Below are positions 25,734-34,147 of a stretch of 64,000 nucleotides of DNA, one piece after another. The DNA is taken from the NCBI GenBank assembly GCA_965222215.1, contig OZ244931.1:682001-746000 (forward strand), read 5' to 3'. Below the pieces are notes generated by a model. The model ran no database searches. It saw only the letters and a program-made list of their open reading frames with translations, and had not been told where the DNA came from. The position numbers and the translations under genes were made by a program. How positions within the stretch are numbered: position 1 is the first letter of the stretch; the number at the start of each line of letters is the position of its first letter. Origin of the DNA: JABJAG01 sp965222215 (lineage in GTDB: Bacteria > Pseudomonadota > Alphaproteobacteria > UBA6615).

Positions 25734-26717
25734 ATGAAGGTCGTGATCACAGGCGGGACGGGGATGCTGGGCCGCCGGCTGGCCTTGCGCATTCTGGCGG
25801 CGCCCGAACTGACCCGCCTCGACGGCACGCCGTGCGAAGTCGATAAGCTGGTGCTTTTCGACGCTTTCGAGCCGGCCGAGCCGCCGCCGGATGACCCGCG
25901 GGTGGAAGTTGTGACGGGTGATATTTGCGACGCGGCGACGGTGGATGCGCTGATCGATGGGGAAACGGATTCCGTGTTTCATTTTGCCGCCGTGGTCAGC
26001 GGGGGTGCGGAAGCGGATTTCGATCTGGGCTATGCCGTAAACCTCGATGGCGGCCGCAACGTGCTTGAGGCTGCGCGCCGGACCGGACGTTGCCCCCGTG
26101 TGGTGTTCACCAGTTCACTGGCCGTCTATGGCGGCGAGCGATCCATCGACGATTCGACCGCGCTGACGCCGCAAACGTCGTATGGCGCGCAGAAGGCGAT
26201 CGGTGAGTTGCTGGTCAACGACTACACCCGAAAAGGCTTTATCGACGGGCGCACGTTGCGCCTGCCGACCATTGTGATCCGGCCCGGCAAGCCGAACGCC
26301 GCCGCGTCGGGCTTTGCGAGTTCGATCCTGCGCGAGCCGTTGCAGGGCGACGAGATTGCGAACCCTGTCGAACCGGAAACGCGGATGCTGATCCTGTCGC
26401 CCAAGCGCGCGGTCCAGGCGTTCATCGACGTGCACAACGCCGATGGCGAGACGCTCGGGCCCAACCGCTCGGTGATGATGAACGGGATTTCGCCGACCAT
26501 CGGCGAGATGCTGGATGCGTTGCGCGCCTATGCGGGCGACGATGTGGCAGACCGGGTGGCATCCGAGCCGGATGAACTCGTGCAGTCCATCGTCGACGGC
26601 TGGCCGTGGTTTGCGGATGGCGAACGGGCACGCGCGCTCGGGATGGAACCCGATGCCTCGGTGGAAGAAATCATCGAGACGTTCGTGGCCGAGGAACTCG
26701 GCGGAAAGATCGGCTAG
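25734..26717 (+). CDS. SDR-family NAD-dependent epimerase/dehydrogenase, DenD-like
   Basis: The 327-residue extended SDR has the glycine motif VVITGGTGMLGRRLA, the VFHFAAVVSGGAEADFDLGYAVN stretch, and the YxxxK site in SYGAQKAIGE. This pattern is closest in my recognition to D-erythronate dehydrogenase and related sugar-acid enzymes, but I cannot separate it from other epimerases. GAGGGG lies nine bases before the ATG at 25734. It is the second gene after the aminotransferase. Confidence 0.87.
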   Translation: MKVVITGGTGMLGRRLALRILAAPELTRLDGTPCEVDKLVLFDAFEPAEPPPDDPRVEVVTGDICDAATVDALIDGETDSVFHFAAVVSGGAEADFDLGYAVNLDGGRNVLEAARRTGRCPRVVFTSSLAVYGGERSIDDSTALTPQTSYGAQKAIGELLVNDYTRKGFIDGRTLRLPTIVIRPGKPNAAASGFASSILREPLQGDEIANPVEPETRMLILSPKRAVQAFIDVHNADGETLGPNRSVMMNGISPTIGEMLDALRAYAGDDVADRVASEPDELVQSIVDGWPWFADGERARALGMEPDASVEEIIETFVAEELGGKIG

Positions 26718-26761
26718 ACAATTCTCCAAGCCGGGTACGGTGCCATTTTTTCCGAGGAGTC

Positions 26762-27601
26762 CTAGATTCTGATTGTTTCCTGTTTCCTGAGGACAGCATT
26801 CACAACGCTGTACGCGGTGAAACTCGAGGACTTCGGATTTCCGTCGAGGGCGGGACTGGTGGTCGTCTGACTGAGCGTCCCGAACGCACCGTCCGCCTCG
26901 ATGATATGCGTGTTTGCAGCGGCGTCGGGATCGGCGATGAGTTGCACGCGCGTCCTGTCGAGCCCCAGGCCGGCAAGGGAAATTGTCGCAGAGACGTTGG
27001 CGTTTTCGGGGTACTTCGTTGCCGCATCCCGTGCAGTGCCCTCGAATATGACGATTGGCTCGCGCAGTAAGTCGAGTTGCGTTTCGCGCTCGGCGTGCGT
27101 GCCGCGCCATGCGCGCGCGGGCTTTATCGAAATGTGCCGCACGTTTGAAAGCCCGGCTCTGCGGGCCGCACTAATCGCATCGACTCCACCTATCGCGCCT
27201 GCAGGTATTTCGATATTTGCCCCCGAATTGCGCGCAGCGGAGATCAGGTCTTTCTCCAGTGCCGCATCGACGAGCGCACCGGACGACACAACCATGAGAT
27301 TAGCCCCCGAGCGGAGGATGGACGGGCCATGGCGACGCAGCGCTTCGTGTCCTGCGCATTCGATCACCAGATCCGGCCGGCTGTCGATGAGCCTGTCTAT
27401 CGATGTCGTCAAACAGCTTTCGCGGTTATTCGCGCGCGTGGTGCGGACCAGGATGCTCGACAGTTCGATGTGCGCGCCTTGCGCGCCGGTCAATCCTTCC
27501 GCAACCGATCGGCCAATCGCCCCATATCCGATCAGCGCCACCCGCAATGTTTTCGAGCGCGATGTCGCGGGCGGTGCTTCACTCGCCGCAAGAGTGCTCA
27601 C
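26762..27601 (-). CDS. L-aspartate dehydrogenase-like protein
   Basis: The 279-residue protein has a Rossmann start VALIGYGAIGRSVAEGL and the family hallmark IEIPAGAIGGVDAISAARRAG. The late NTHIIEADGAFG segment is also conserved in NadX/aspartate dehydrogenases, which oxidise aspartate to iminoaspartate/oxaloacetate with NAD(P)+. The start is GTG at 27601, overlapping the upstream stop by four bases (GTGA). As last gene of the Rieske/ABC operon it probably acts on an amino acid or amine formed in that pathway (inference). Confidence 0.85.
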   Translation of the reverse strand: MSTLAASEAPPATSRSKTLRVALIGYGAIGRSVAEGLTGAQGAHIELSSILVRTTRANNRESCLTTSIDRLIDSRPDLVIECAGHEALRRHGPSILRSGANLMVVSSGALVDAALEKDLISAARNSGANIEIPAGAIGGVDAISAARRAGLSNVRHISIKPARAWRGTHAERETQLDLLREPIVIFEGTARDAATKYPENANVSATISLAGLGLDRTRVQLIADPDAAANTHIIEADGAFGTLSQTTTSPALDGNPKSSSFTAYSVVNAVLRKQETIRI

Positions 27602-28869
27602 TGGACGTGCCGGACGCGCGTGGGGATTGAGTTCAGTTCTTCGAAGCCATTCTCGGTCACCAGCACGCCGGCGCCGACATTCACGCGTTTCATCCCGATA
27701 CAGGCATTGGGTTCGAGCTCAAGGCCCATCCCGGGTTCAAGCACAAGTTCGCCGCGCCGAACGCCCGGGCGGGCGTCGCCTTCGAGCCATTCTTCGCGCG
27801 TGCCGGCCACCTGATCCCGGTTCACCGGCGTAAATCCGGTGGAACCGAAGGTCAACGTGTGAAGAAGGGGGGTCTTGGCCCAGCACCCCGACCCTTCGAT
27901 CGGGCGGGCCATCGCGGCCACGACATCGCCGAATGTGGCCCCCGGTCTTACCGCGGCAAGACCGGCGTCATACGATTCGTGCGCGACGTCTTCGCACCGG
28001 CGAATTTCGTCGTCGACGGGATCCAGCGCGACGGACATTTGCACCTGCGCTTCCTGGCCTCCGTAACATGTATGGATTTCGGCCTGCACCAGATCCCCGG
28101 TGCGCAGAATGCGAGGCTGTTCGGCGCGGAACAGCCAGCGGGGTGCGCCCCATGAAATGTTGTCGGGCCCGGACTGCAGGCTGAGATACGGATAACGAGC
28201 CCCACAGCCGTTGGCGTGAATGGCGCGCATGATCTCCGCATACACGACCGCTTCACTGACGCCGGGACGGGATGCATCGACCATGCTTTCGCATGCGAGG
28301 TCGCTGATTTTCGCCGCGTGCCGCAGCAGAACAATTTCCTCTTCGCTCTTGATCAGAACGAAATCGGTAAAGTCCTGTGTGAAGTCATGGAAGCGTGCGT
28401 CCGGTGCATTCTCCGTGAGGCTGTTCCAGAATCCCAGGGGAATGATCCCCTCCACTTCGCCCGGCGCGGTCGGGCCGAAGCCGACGATGCCGATATCGTC
28501 CGAGGCGATGCCCAGTTCCTTGAGGACTGTTGCGACGTCAGATCCTTTGGAGCCGATCCTGGGGCTCGGGACCCACGGCTCGACACCGCGTCGCGCGCTT
28601 TCCGCGATGCGCGAAACCCGACCGGGCGCGATCGTCAGGACAATCGCGTCGCCGGTCCGCGGCAAAACGACGACGGAATCGAGAAAGTCGTCGATCAGGT
28701 AGGTTTCGTAGAGTTCCCTGCTCCTGAAACTCCCGACAATGATTGCGGAGAGTCCGCGGCGTTCCATGGTCGCCTGCAGGCCCCGCCACCGGCGGTCGCG
28801 TTCGTTCAGGCTGAGGACCGGCGGTGTGTCGGACAGGAGAGTTTCGTCGTTTGATGACGGCATCGACAT
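27598..28869 (-). CDS. M24-fold (creatinase/aminopeptidase) protein lacking metal ligands
   Basis: The 423-residue protein is built like a two-domain M24B enzyme: a creatinase N-terminal domain (about 25-170) and the pita-bread domain (170-420), with VLIKSEEEIVLLRHAAKISD and the late VLEPGMGLELEP. Usual metal positions look changed: the GDLVxxD and SDxTR aspartates appear as AEIHTCYGGQEAQVQM, and the C-terminal ED glutamate appears as NVGAGVLVT. One family glutamate (LELEP) remains. This suits a metal-free, creatinase-like C-N hydrolase or a pseudo-enzyme more than a true aminopeptidase. It overlaps the aspartate-dehydrogenase-like gene and follows the Rieske gene by 20 bases. Confidence 0.82.
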   Translation of the reverse strand: MSMPSSNDETLLSDTPPVLSLNERDRRWRGLQATMERRGLSAIIVGSFRSRELYETYLIDDFLDSVVVLPRTGDAIVLTIAPGRVSRIAESARRGVEPWVPSPRIGSKGSDVATVLKELGIASDDIGIVGFGPTAPGEVEGIIPLGFWNSLTENAPDARFHDFTQDFTDFVLIKSEEEIVLLRHAAKISDLACESMVDASRPGVSEAVVYAEIMRAIHANGCGARYPYLSLQSGPDNISWGAPRWLFRAEQPRILRTGDLVQAEIHTCYGGQEAQVQMSVALDPVDDEIRRCEDVAHESYDAGLAAVRPGATFGDVVAAMARPIEGSGCWAKTPLLHTLTFGSTGFTPVNRDQVAGTREEWLEGDARPGVRRGELVLEPGMGLELEPNACIGMKRVNVGAGVLVTENGFEELNSIPTRVRHVQ

Positions 28870-28889
28870 GTTGACCTCGTCCTTCGCAC

Positions 28890-30161
28890 CTAGATCCGGT
28901 GGAGTTCGAGTTGCTCCTCCACTTCGATGTACGGGCGTACATCCACAATCTCTGGCTCGAAGCCTTCCGCCGTTCCCCCCGTATTCGGTGGATCGCCTTC
29001 AAGGCCCCAGACCTGCGGCACGATCGACTGGTCGCGGGTCCACGTCTTCAGCGCCTTGCCGTCGGCAAAGGCCGTCAGTTCGCGATACCAGAGCTTGCGG
29101 ATTGCGATGACGCCGACATCGCCACGTCCCAGACGTTCCGCGCTGCGGTCGGCGATACGGCCCTGTCCGAGCTGCGCCACGTCGTCCTGCAGCCGCACCA
29201 GATCGCAGCGATCCGGGTCGACCTCGTCGATGCGCAGATGCCCCTTGAGGATTTTTTCGCACATTTCGCGATGGGACTGGTCGATCTGGCCGCGCCGTTC
29301 CATCCGTCGGTCGTGAATGCGTGTTTTGGCCTCACCGTGAACCGGCACCCGGTGAATGCTGAACTGAATGTGGCATTCATCGTCTACGGGAACCCACCAG
29401 AACATGGATTCCTGCCATCCGATGTCCGGATCGGTCGGCAATGCCGTCATGTAATAGATGTTCGGCATGCCGAAATGGTTGATCCGGAGCTGACCGTCTT
29501 CGCGCTCGAACCGGTAGGCGACACCCCAGTCCGACTCTTCGGCCGTGAGCCGCTTGCCGTGGCCGATGCCCGAGAAGGCAGCCTGGTTGTTTCCGTGGAC
29601 GAAGCCGACATGGCTCATGTCCAGGGCATTTTCGAGGTTCTGGAAATAGTTGCAGTCGCGCCGGTACGAATCGATCTCGATCAGGCCGTCGAAATGGTCG
29701 AACTCCGGGTAGGTCGGGAATTCGGGGGCTTCGCCGTCGCCGAGATAGGCGAACACGAGACCGAGATACTCCCGGGTGGGATACGAACGGATTTTGACCT
29801 TGTGCGCGAAGTCCGAATCCTCCGCGGGCTGCTCCACGCACTGGCCGCCGTCGTCGAACTTCCAGCCATGATAGAAGCACCGGATGCAATCGCCCTCGAC
29901 CCATCCGGTCGAAAGAAGCGTGCCGCGGTGCGGACAGCGGGCTTCGGTCAGATGAAACTTTCCCTCTTCGCCGCGGTATATGGTGAAGTTTTCGCACATG
30001 ATCCGGAGCGGTGCCGCTTTGCCGGGCTCCAGATCCGCCACATGATAGACCGGCTGCCAGAAATTCCGCAGGTATTGGCCGGGCAGGGTTTCCGGGCCGG
30101 CGTGGACGAATTCGTTCGGGTCGCGCAGGCGATCCCTTGTTTGATCTGACTGGGCCATCAT
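28890..30161 (-). CDS. Rieske-type aromatic ring-hydroxylating or demethylating oxygenase, alpha subunit
   Basis: The 423-residue protein has a Rieske centre CPHRGTLLSTGW..CIRCFYHGW (C76, H78, C95, H98) and a mononuclear iron site NALDMSHVGFVHG (D181, H184, H189). It belongs to the phthalate-4,5-dioxygenase/vanillate-demethylase/phenoxybenzoate-dioxygenase type, oxidising an aromatic or quaternary-amine ligand. No beta subunit, ferredoxin or reductase gene is visible nearby, so electrons must come from a partner encoded elsewhere. It sits between an ABC uptake system and two catabolic genes on the same strand; the start is a double ATG at 30161. Confidence 0.92.
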   Translation of the reverse strand: MMAQSDQTRDRLRDPNEFVHAGPETLPGQYLRNFWQPVYHVADLEPGKAAPLRIMCENFTIYRGEEGKFHLTEARCPHRGTLLSTGWVEGDCIRCFYHGWKFDDGGQCVEQPAEDSDFAHKVKIRSYPTREYLGLVFAYLGDGEAPEFPTYPEFDHFDGLIEIDSYRRDCNYFQNLENALDMSHVGFVHGNNQAAFSGIGHGKRLTAEESDWGVAYRFEREDGQLRINHFGMPNIYYMTALPTDPDIGWQESMFWWVPVDDECHIQFSIHRVPVHGEAKTRIHDRRMERRGQIDQSHREMCEKILKGHLRIDEVDPDRCDLVRLQDDVAQLGQGRIADRSAERLGRGDVGVIAIRKLWYRELTAFADGKALKTWTRDQSIVPQVWGLEGDPPNTGGTAEGFEPEIVDVRPYIEVEEQLELHRI

Positions 30162-30198
30162 TGTCTCCGAGGGCTTCTCTCGAACTGGGGATACGCCA

Positions 30199-30221
30199 GG
30201 GGGCGGCCCGTGGCCGCCCCC
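30199..30221 (-). terminator. Intercistronic hairpin after the NMT1-type SBP gene
   Basis: A perfect 10-bp stem GGGGGCGGCC / GGCCGCCCCC with loop CGT lies between the stop of the binding-protein gene (30235) and the start of the Rieske gene (30161). On the minus strand no U-tract follows, so a full stop of transcription is unlikely. It more likely blocks 3' exonucleases and raises binding-protein mRNA relative to the oxygenase. The T run beside it is on the upstream side. Confidence 0.7.
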
Positions 30222-30234
30222 CGGACTCGGTTTT

Positions 30235-31278
30235 TTAGTTGGTGTCGTGGCGCCCGAGCTTCTGCAGCGCGGCTTTCACGAACCGTTCGTCGATCATGTC
30301 GTCGATGGTCATGTCGACCTTCAGGGAGCCCTGCTCGCGATACCAGTCGAGCTGCGCCTGCAGGCCTTCGCGCGCGATGTCGCCATTCGGATCGACATAG
30401 GACCACTGAATGCGGTCGTACATCTTGGCGTTTTTCAAACGCGTGTTGCGGGTCAGGATATCCACGACTTCGGAACGCAGGTCGCCGCCCTTCATGGCAT
30501 TGAAATAGTCTCTCGCGCCGCGCAGGTAGGCCCGCGTGAACGCTTCGGCCACCTTCGGGTTTTCGCTGCTCCAGTCACTGTTGAACAGGATGAACGAGAC
30601 CTCCAGCGGCGGGTCCGTCAGCACTTCGGCCGCACGGTGCAGCGGGTAGGCGATGTTCTTCTGCTGGTAGAGCACGACAAAGGGCTCGACCACCGCACCG
30701 GCATCGATGGCGCCTGTTTCCAATGCCGGTCCCATGTTCGGCCATGGCATGTAGACGATCTCGACATCCTTGAGGGACAAACCGTGCTTCCCGAGCATCT
30801 GGGCGACCATGTACTCCAGAACGGCGGAAGGTGCATTGACCGCTATCTTCTTTCCCTTCAGGTCCGCAATGGACTTCACTTCGTCCTTCAGTCCGTTGCG
30901 TACGATCAGGGTATCGCTAGAGAAACCCGGCAGGTCCCGCGTGCGTGAGATTGCGATGCGCACCGGCCAGTCGCGTCCGAAGGAGTTGAAAATCGCGGTG
31001 CTGCTGCCGCCACCGACGACCTGGACCTGATTGGTGGCAAGCGGTGCCAGCGCCTGCGTGGCGCTGTTGAAGCGCTCGAGCGTGACGTCGAGTCCTTCGT
31101 CCTTGAAGTAGCCTTTTTCCTGGGCAATGAAGTACGGGCCGTCCGCGACGATGCCCAGGTGACCGACCGTAAGCTTGTCCTGGGCCTGTGCCCCGGCGGA
31201 CATGAACAGAACCGCGGCGACACAGGCTGCGGCTGCCCCGCAGCGGGCCAGGAACCGGCGTGATACTCGTGAAATCAT
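30235..31278 (-). CDS. ABC transporter binding protein, NMT1/SsuA-like
   Basis: The 347-residue protein has a signal peptide (cleavage near AQA-QD). The ligand fold is that of the nitrate/sulfonate/taurine and thiamine-precursor (NMT1/THI5) group: LTVGHLGIVADGPYFIAQEKGYFKDEGLDVTL, then NQVQVVGGGSSTAIFN. It delivers an anionic or aromatic small molecule to the permease downstream. No TPP element precedes it, so a thiamine-precursor role is not supported. It is part of the operon ABC ATPase, permease, SBP, Rieske, M24, aspartate-dehydrogenase-like. Confidence 0.9.
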   Translation of the reverse strand: MISRVSRRFLARCGAAAACVAAVLFMSAGAQAQDKLTVGHLGIVADGPYFIAQEKGYFKDEGLDVTLERFNSATQALAPLATNQVQVVGGGSSTAIFNSFGRDWPVRIAISRTRDLPGFSSDTLIVRNGLKDEVKSIADLKGKKIAVNAPSAVLEYMVAQMLGKHGLSLKDVEIVYMPWPNMGPALETGAIDAGAVVEPFVVLYQQKNIAYPLHRAAEVLTDPPLEVSFILFNSDWSSENPKVAEAFTRAYLRGARDYFNAMKGGDLRSEVVDILTRNTRLKNAKMYDRIQWSYVDPNGDIAREGLQAQLDWYREQGSLKVDMTIDDMIDERFVKAALQKLGRHDTN

Positions 31279-31312
31279 TTCAACCTCCCGTTGTGTGTTG
31301 AGTGAATTTTTC

Positions 31313-32092
31313 TCACTGGTCCTTCTTCCAGGGAATCAGAAGATGTTCGGCTTCCTTGAGAAGAAATGCGGATAGAACGCCCAGGATCGTGATGACGATG
31401 ATCCCGACGAACATGTCCTCGATGACGAGTGTCTCCCAGGACGACCAGATCAGATATCCGATGCCGGAATTGGCGGCGACGAATTCGGCGGCCACAAGCA
31501 CGATCAGCGCGACGCCGATGCTCAGCCGAAGGCCCGCGAAAATCGAAGGCATCGCGCCGGGCAGGATCACGCGCCAAAACAGCTTGTGGCGCGGTGCCTT
31601 GAAATTTCGCGATACGTCGAAATAGATTCTCTCGATCCCGCGCACGCCAAGCATCGTGTTGATCAGCACGAGAAAGAAGACCGCGATAGCGACGATCGCG
31701 ATTTTCGAGCCGTCACCGATTCCGAAGACAAGCATCAGCAAGGGCAGGATCGCGATCTTTGGAATGGGGTAGGTGGCGGAGACAATCGGGTCCAGTGCAG
31801 CACGCACCAGCCGGTTCAGCCCCATCAGCATCCCGATGAGCACGCCCGGCACAACGCCGATCACGAAGCCAATGGAGATGCGCACGAGACTGGCCGAGAT
31901 GTGGTCCCAGAGTTCGCCCGACAGAATCAGGTGCCAGCTCGCACCGAGAATTTTGAGCGGCGACGGCACGAAGCGTTGATCGAAAAATCCCGCCCATGAG
32001 GCGAGTTCCCAGACGCAAAGGATCGCGATGGGGGAAAGTATGGTCAGCAACCGTTCCTGGCCGCTTTCCGAAAGCCCGGCCTTTTTACGCAT
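31313..32092 (-). CDS. SsuC/TauC-like ABC permease
   Basis: The 259-residue inner-membrane protein has six helices and the EAA loop NFKAPRHKLFWRVILPGAMPSIFAGLRLSIG, characteristic of nitrate/sulfonate/taurine-type permeases. The start is the ATG at 32092, which overlaps the end of the ATPase gene by eight bases; longer upstream reading only re-reads the ATPase gene. It works with the NMT1-type SBP and the ATPase on either side. Confidence 0.92.
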   Translation of the reverse strand: MRKKAGLSESGQERLLTILSPIAILCVWELASWAGFFDQRFVPSPLKILGASWHLILSGELWDHISASLVRISIGFVIGVVPGVLIGMLMGLNRLVRAALDPIVSATYPIPKIAILPLLMLVFGIGDGSKIAIVAIAVFFLVLINTMLGVRGIERIYFDVSRNFKAPRHKLFWRVILPGAMPSIFAGLRLSIGVALIVLVAAEFVAANSGIGYLIWSSWETLVIEDMFVGIIVITILGVLSAFLLKEAEHLLIPWKKDQ

Positions 32093-32945
32093 CCTGCTGC
32101 CTCGCCTTCTGCACTTCGTCTTCGAGGGTGCGCCAGATACGCAATGACAGCTCGCCGAATTCGGGTTTCGCCATAAGACTGACAATGTCGCGCGGCCGGT
32201 CGAAATCGACGCGGACTTCATCTTTGATTCGCCCCGGGCTTGCCGTCATCACGACAACACGGTCGCCGAGTGCGATGGCTTCGTCGATCGAGTGGGTGAT
32301 GAAAAGAACGGTTTTCCGGTCCGCTTCCCAGATACGGAGAAGCTCGTCCTGGAGGATCAGCTTGTTCTGTGCGTCGAGCGCTGCGAACGGCTCGTCCATC
32401 AGCAGCACTTCGGGATCGTTCGCGAAGGCGCGAGCCAGACTGACGCGCTGCTTCATGCCGCCGGACAACTGGCCGGGATAGTGGTTCCTGAATTTCTGCA
32501 GCCCGACCATTTCCAGATAGGGTTCGGTCAGCGCATGGCGTTCCCGACGTGAAATTCCCCGCATCTCCAGGCCGAATGCCGCATTGTCGATCACGCTCAA
32601 CCACGGGAACAGGCTCTGCTCCTGGAAGACCATCGAATTCACGGGTGCGCGGTTGGGTTCGCCGGAGAGTATCTCCGCTTCACCGCCGGAAGCTTCCTCA
32701 AGATCAGCGAGAATTCGCAGCGCCGTTGTCTTGCCGCACCCGCTTGGCCCGACGATGCACACGAACTCGCCTTCGTCGACCGACAGATCGAAGCCGTCGA
32801 GCGCGGTGAAGGATTCCCGGCGAGCCTCGAACACCTTCGAAAGGTTGCGCACCCGTATCTTCTCGCTTGCGCGCTCTGTGTCCTGTCCCAAAACCTGCCT
32901 CTTTTGCGCGATCTGACGGTTTTCCGAGTTAAATTCTCCGTCCAT
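32085..32945 (-). CDS. SsuB/TauB-like ABC ATPase
   Basis: The 286-residue ATPase contains Walker A GPSGCGKTT, the Q-loop VFQEQSLFPWLSV, signature LSGGMKQRVSLARA, Walker B EVLLMDEPFAALD and switch HSIDEAIAL. It is the first gene of the minus-strand operon that includes the permease, SBP, Rieske oxygenase, M24-fold protein and aspartate-dehydrogenase-like protein. Its start faces the divergent LysR gene across 192 bases holding an operator-like palindrome. Confidence 0.93.
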   Translation of the reverse strand: MDGEFNSENRQIAQKRQVLGQDTERASEKIRVRNLSKVFEARRESFTALDGFDLSVDEGEFVCIVGPSGCGKTTALRILADLEEASGGEAEILSGEPNRAPVNSMVFQEQSLFPWLSVIDNAAFGLEMRGISRRERHALTEPYLEMVGLQKFRNHYPGQLSGGMKQRVSLARAFANDPEVLLMDEPFAALDAQNKLILQDELLRIWEADRKTVLFITHSIDEAIALGDRVVVMTASPGRIKDEVRVDFDRPRDIVSLMAKPEFGELSLRIWRTLEDEVQKARQQDA

Positions 32946-33047
32946 GGCTCACGAATTCCCCGAGGGCAGCTTGGAACTGGACGAGAATAGTTCGTTCGTC
33001 GGCACGAACCCTCTCCGGTAACGCGACCATCGTTATGGTTGTCTTGA

Positions 33048-33096
33048 GTTGCCGACAAGCATATTTTTTCGGGCGCTCTGTTGCCGTATCGGCAAC
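33048..33096. promoter_or_regulatory. LysR operator-like palindrome and half site
   Basis: GTTGCCGTATCGGCAAC at 33080-33096 is a perfect 7-bp inverted repeat around TAT. GTTGCCGA at 33048-33055 repeats the half site 32 bases to the left. This two-box layout, one full recognition site and one weaker activation half site between divergent genes, is what LysR regulators usually bind. It probably serves the LysR gene just to the right and the ABC/Rieske operon to the left. Confidence 0.72.
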
Positions 33097-33137
33097 ATTT
33101 GAAATTCGGCCGTTACCGCTCCGAAAGGATTCTCAAC

Positions 33138-34100
33138 ATGGCGAACGACTCGCAGGCGCGCCAATTGCCGCCTTCCTCCTGGCGCTCGTTGGCCCCGGTA
33201 TCACACCTCACCTATTTCCACGAAGTGGCGCGATGCGGGTCGATTCGCATGGCGGCCGAGAACCTGCATGTCGCGCCGTCGGCCATCAGTCGGCAGATTC
33301 GGAAGCTCGAACAGCAGGTCGGGTTTCCGCTTTTCGAGAGGCTGCCCCGGGGTGTGACCCTGACGTCCGCCGGTACGATATTCGCCCGGTTTGCGCGCGA
33401 CTCGCTCTTGAGCCTGGATCGGGTGCGCTCGGAGCTGGATGAAATACGAAACCTCCAGCGCGGCCATGTGAAGCTCTACACGATCGAAGGACTAATCGCG
33501 GACTATGTGGCGCCGCTGATTGGCGAGTTCATGGCGAAGCACGAGAACGTCACATTCGATCTTTTCATCACGGGCACCGAACAGATTGCTCAGAGCCTGA
33601 TCGAAGGCGTTGCCGATATCGGGTTCGCGTTCAACCTGGCGCCATCCGACCAGATCGAGAAGATTTTCAGCGTGCACGATCCGATACGCGCCGCCATGGC
33701 CCCCGATCACCCCCTGGCGCGCCGCAAATCGGTGTCTTTCGAGGAGCTTTTTTTATTTCCTTTGGCGGTTCCCGAGAAACGGTTCGGGATGCGCTATCTG
33801 ATCGACGTCGCGTGCCGGGAAGGCGAGACTCAAATTCCGACGGCGCTGGAGACCAATTCGCTTGAGGCGCTCAGGAGTTTTGCGCGAAACGGCACCGGCA
33901 TCACGTTTCTGCACTCGTTGTCGATCACGCAGGATATTCGAAACGGCACGCTCGCGACCGTGCCGGTCGAGGCCGAGGCACTGGAGCGCGGTGCGGTCGA
34001 CGCGTGTGTGCTCAAGAACCGCCCGCTGCCAATATCGGCGGAAAAGTTTCTCGAGGATGCGCGGATCCGTTTGGAGGAAATCTCCAGGATATACCGCTAG
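33138..34100 (+). CDS. LysR-type transcriptional regulator
   Basis: The 320-residue protein begins with the LysR winged helix-turn-helix (about residues 20-80: HLTYFHEVARCGSIRMAAENLHVAPSAISRQIRKLEQQVGFPLFERL), followed by the two-lobed effector domain. It is divergent from the ABC/Rieske operon, with an operator-like palindrome between, so it most likely controls uptake and oxidation of that operon's substrate. I used the ATG at 33138 with AAAGGA upstream. The inducer is not known. Confidence 0.93.
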   Translation: MANDSQARQLPPSSWRSLAPVSHLTYFHEVARCGSIRMAAENLHVAPSAISRQIRKLEQQVGFPLFERLPRGVTLTSAGTIFARFARDSLLSLDRVRSELDEIRNLQRGHVKLYTIEGLIADYVAPLIGEFMAKHENVTFDLFITGTEQIAQSLIEGVADIGFAFNLAPSDQIEKIFSVHDPIRAAMAPDHPLARRKSVSFEELFLFPLAVPEKRFGMRYLIDVACREGETQIPTALETNSLEALRSFARNGTGITFLHSLSITQDIRNGTLATVPVEAEALERGAVDACVLKNRPLPISAEKFLEDARIRLEEISRIYR

Positions 34101-34147
34101 TCGCTCGAACCGGCCCGTTGTTCGGCGTCACGGAACAGCGCAACCGG

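Noticed and set aside
30235..31278. NMT1/THI5-type SBP considered as the thiamine-precursor transporter of this window
   Set aside because: No TPP element precedes its operon, and it is linked to a Rieske oxygenase and LysR regulator. The only riboswitch points to the HAAT system.
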